A stretch of 64,000 bases of DNA from an uncultured Rhodopila sp. (GTDB lineage: Bacteria; Pseudomonadota; Alphaproteobacteria; Acetobacterales; Acetobacteraceae). The position numbers were made by a program, and so were the translations under genes. This document shows, piece after piece, positions 62,223 through 64,000 of the stretch. Location: assembly GCF_903944925.1 (NCBI RefSeq), contig NZ_CAJATU010000072.1, forward strand, positions 214,833 through 278,832. The letters are read 5' to 3'. Below the pieces are notes generated by a model. It was not told where the DNA came from. It ran no database searches and was given only the letters and a program-made list of their open reading frames with translations. The first letter of the stretch is position 1; each line of letters opens with the position of its first letter.

Positions 62223-62897
62223 ATGTCCAGACGGTCAGTGGAAATCTCGGCGGACCTGGTCTTGCGGGCCTATCGCCACGGGTTGTTCCCGATGGCGGAG
62301 GGACGCGCCGGCGACCGCCTGTTCTGGCTCGATCCGGTCAAGCGCGGCATATTGCCGCTGGACGGCTTCCACTTGTCCCGCCGTTTGCTGCGCACCGCAC
62401 TGTCCGGCGTTTACCAGGTGACAGTGGACCAGAACTTCGCCGGCACCATCGCCGGCTGTGCGACGCCGCTGCCGGACCGCACCGACACCTGGATCAACCC
62501 GCAGATCGAGCGGCTGTTCACCGAGTTGTTCCGCATGGGCTACGCCCACTCGGTGGAGACCTGGCAGGACGGGACCTTAGTGGGTGGCCTGTATGGCGTG
62601 GCGCTGGGCGGCGTCTTCTTCGGCGAGAGCATGTTCAGCTTCGCCCGCGATGCCTCCAAGATCGCCCTGGTGCACCTGGTCGCGCGGCTGCGCCTGGGGG
62701 GCTACCGGCTGCTCGACACGCAGTTCGTCACCGCGCATCTGACGCAATTCGGCGCGATCGAGATTCCCCGCGACACGTACAAGAGCCGGTTGGCCGAGGC
62801 GCTGGACGTATCGACCGCCTGGCTGACCGATCCCGGAGCCGATATCCTGGCCGCGGAATTCCGGCGGATTGCCGGAAAGACCGAGGCGGCGGGATAA
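62223..62897 (+). CDS. aat: Aat, leucyl/phenylalanyl-tRNA-protein transferase
   Basis: A 224-residue enzyme that adds Leu or Phe to N-terminal Lys/Arg of proteins for the N-end rule pathway. YRHGLFPMAE, FWLDPVKRGILPLDGFH, TWINPQIERLFTELFRMGYAHSVE and the late LGGYRLLDTQF motif are all typical. The ATG at 62223 gives the family length. The stop codon directly abuts the stop of the DUF4337 gene on the other strand. Confidence 0.95.
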   Translation: MSRRSVEISADLVLRAYRHGLFPMAEGRAGDRLFWLDPVKRGILPLDGFHLSRRLLRTALSGVYQVTVDQNFAGTIAGCATPLPDRTDTWINPQIERLFTELFRMGYAHSVETWQDGTLVGGLYGVALGGVFFGESMFSFARDASKIALVHLVARLRLGGYRLLDTQFVTAHLTQFGAIEIPRDTYKSRLAEALDVSTAWLTDPGADILAAEFRRIAGKTEAAG

Positions 62898-63467
62898 TCA
62901 GAACACATTGGTAGCGACGCCGATCGCTGTCACGACGGCGGCGGCGCCGATGGCGGCGGCGCCGAAGGTCAACGCGCGCATCCGCGTGACCAAAGAAACG
63001 GACGCCAGGACGATCGCGATCTGCAGCGCGCCGGTGGCGTATTCGTATTTGTGGTAGCGATGAAAGGATTCGTCCCGCTCCGTTTCCAGGGCGTGCGCGG
63101 CTGCCGCAAGCTGTTTCATGCCGTCGCCGACCTTGGGGTCATCGCGCATGCGGGCCGAGTGGGTCTTTGAGTCCTGGATGCGGGCCTGGATAGCGGGATC
63201 CTGGGCATTCGGCAGGCTGGCCAGCACGTCGGCCTGGGACTCCAGGACCACCGCGCGCACGTTCTTGGACTGGAAGAAGGCCCAGTTGTTGGACAGCTCG
63301 ACATGCTGCGCCAGATAGGCGTTCTGGGCGGCATTGCCGCCGATTTCGGTGATGGCCAGGGCGGCGGCAAGCGCGGAGATAAGGATGGCCACGTTGCGCG
63401 CTCGCGGGTCTTTGTGGCTGGCGTGTTCTTCGATGGTTTCGTGTGCGCGTTCGACGGTCTCGCTCAT
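62898..63467 (-). CDS. DUF4337 membrane protein
   Basis: A 189-residue protein. After an acidic N-terminus (TVERAHETIEEHAS), a hydrophobic helix (about 26-42) is followed by a long charged coiled segment (NNWAFFQSKNVRAVVLESQAD) and a pair of C-terminal helices (about 140-185). The WAFFQSK motif marks DUF4337; function unknown. The ATG at 63465-63467 has GGGGAA upstream. Confidence 0.85.
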   Translation of the reverse strand: MSETVERAHETIEEHASHKDPRARNVAILISALAAALAITEIGGNAAQNAYLAQHVELSNNWAFFQSKNVRAVVLESQADVLASLPNAQDPAIQARIQDSKTHSARMRDDPKVGDGMKQLAAAAHALETERDESFHRYHKYEYATGALQIAIVLASVSLVTRMRALTFGAAAIGAAAVVTAIGVATNVF

Positions 63468-63661
63468 GCTGGATTCCCCGGTGTTCACGTTGCCGGCATG
63501 ATTTGCCGATAAATCGGACCGCCCGCCAGATCAAATCGTGGCCGGGGCGTTCGGCGGGTGATGCCGCCCCGATAAACCATTTATTTACCAATGTGGCGGA
63601 CAACGCGGCAGCGCCGTGGCGGCGGGCTTGCTGCCGCGGGCCGGGTCCGGGAGCCGCCAAC

Positions 63662-63850
63662 ATGCCGATCAGTTTCCACCCTCGCGCCGGCCGGATGTTC
63701 GTGTGCGACTTCTCCGGCTTCCAGCCGCCGGAGATGGTCAAGGTGCGGCCGGTGATCGTGATATCGCCGAAGCTGCCGTTCCGGGCGGAAATCGTGACCA
63801 TCGTGCCGATCAGCCTGACCGCGCCGAGGCATGATCTGCCGTTCGTGTAA
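63662..63850 (+). pseudogene. Truncated PemK/MazF-like protein
   Basis: Sixty-two residues match the N-terminal half of a PemK-like toxin (PISFHPRAGRMFVCDFSGF, PEMVKVRPVIVISPK, VTIVPISLTAP) and then a TAA ends the frame. The family is roughly 110-130 residues. No matching C-terminal half is seen in the other frames downstream. No antitoxin is adjacent. Probably a decayed remnant. Confidence 0.6.
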
Positions 63851-64000
63851 AAGCTGTCGACCTAAATCCGGCAGTTGGCGCCGTTTGGCATCGACGGGTC
63901 GGGGAGCAATTCAACCCATGGTAGGCGTTTACCCCGGGTGGAGGCGCAGCGGCGGCCGGAGTTGCCGTCCTTTCAGGAAGTGACGAAGGGCTTCGCTCAG
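63851..64000. other. Right-edge region, no gene seen
   Basis: The last 150 bases show no convincing coding frame; a gene may begin beyond the edge. Confidence 0.4.

Overview
The window is high-GC, densely coded alphaproteobacterial DNA from a phototroph. It carries a large part of a bacteriochlorophyll/reaction-centre photosynthesis gene cluster and, about 14 kb downstream of it, a complete red-type (form IC) RubisCO/Calvin-cycle operon. Gene order in the photosynthesis cluster (bchF-N-B-H-L-M-lhaA-puhA-B-C-small ORF-acsF, divergent from aerR/ppaA-ppsR-bchG-bchP) is typical of purple bacteria. The overall gene set looks most like a photosynthetic member of the Acetobacteraceae (Rhodopila or Rhodovastum type). 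That taxonomic guess is inference; no rRNA is present.

Layout. Positions 1-12857 (minus strand) hold one tightly coupled superoperon, read from bchF down to acsF, which runs off the left edge. Most junctions are ATGA, GTGA or TGATG overlaps. Positions 13225-18302 (plus strand) hold the cobalamin-binding antirepressor AerR/PpaA, a possible 22-codon leader ORF, the redox repressor PpsR, bacteriochlorophyll synthase BchG, geranylgeranyl reductase BchP and a TspO protein coupled to bchP. Positions 18303-31615 hold an inverted-repeat element, a BaiN-type flavoprotein, leucine biosynthesis (leuC, then leuD-leuB after an interruption), two DUF29 genes, tRNA-Arg(ACG), an acyltransferase, an MFS transporter and a large hybrid histidine kinase. 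Positions 31702-39352 hold cbbR divergent from cbbF-P-A-L-S-X-E.

Positions 39465-64000 are mostly housekeeping and envelope genes: undecaprenyl-PP phosphatase, an orphan PotC-like permease, NUDIX and AlaX proteins, MlaC and MlaA, MetF, a MazEF-like toxin-antitoxin pair, UvrD/PcrA helicase, PrmA, a dienelactone hydrolase with a CoA-transferase, a large repeat-containing double glycosyltransferase, a deaminase and an outer-membrane barrel protein. They continue with an ABC-type ATPase plus TOPRIM-like (DUF4276) pair, a sugar-acid dehydratase, a lipoprotein, a VOC protein, Aat, a DUF4337 membrane protein and a PemK remnant.

How it fits together. Protochlorophyllide and Mg-porphyrin chemistry (BchH, BchM, AcsF, BchLNB, BchF) feeds BchG and BchP. 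LhaA and PuhA/B/C support assembly of the photosynthetic complexes. AerR and PpsR provide light/redox/B12-dependent control, and TspO may damp pigment synthesis. The cbb operon supplies CO2 fixation. puf, crt, bchXYZ, bchC, bchDIO and puhE are not in the window. The best candidates for unusual biology are the leader ORF overlapping the ppsR start, the ATPase/DUF4276 pair, an apparent ACG start codon on a DUF29 gene, and several hairpin repeats placed at operon boundaries.
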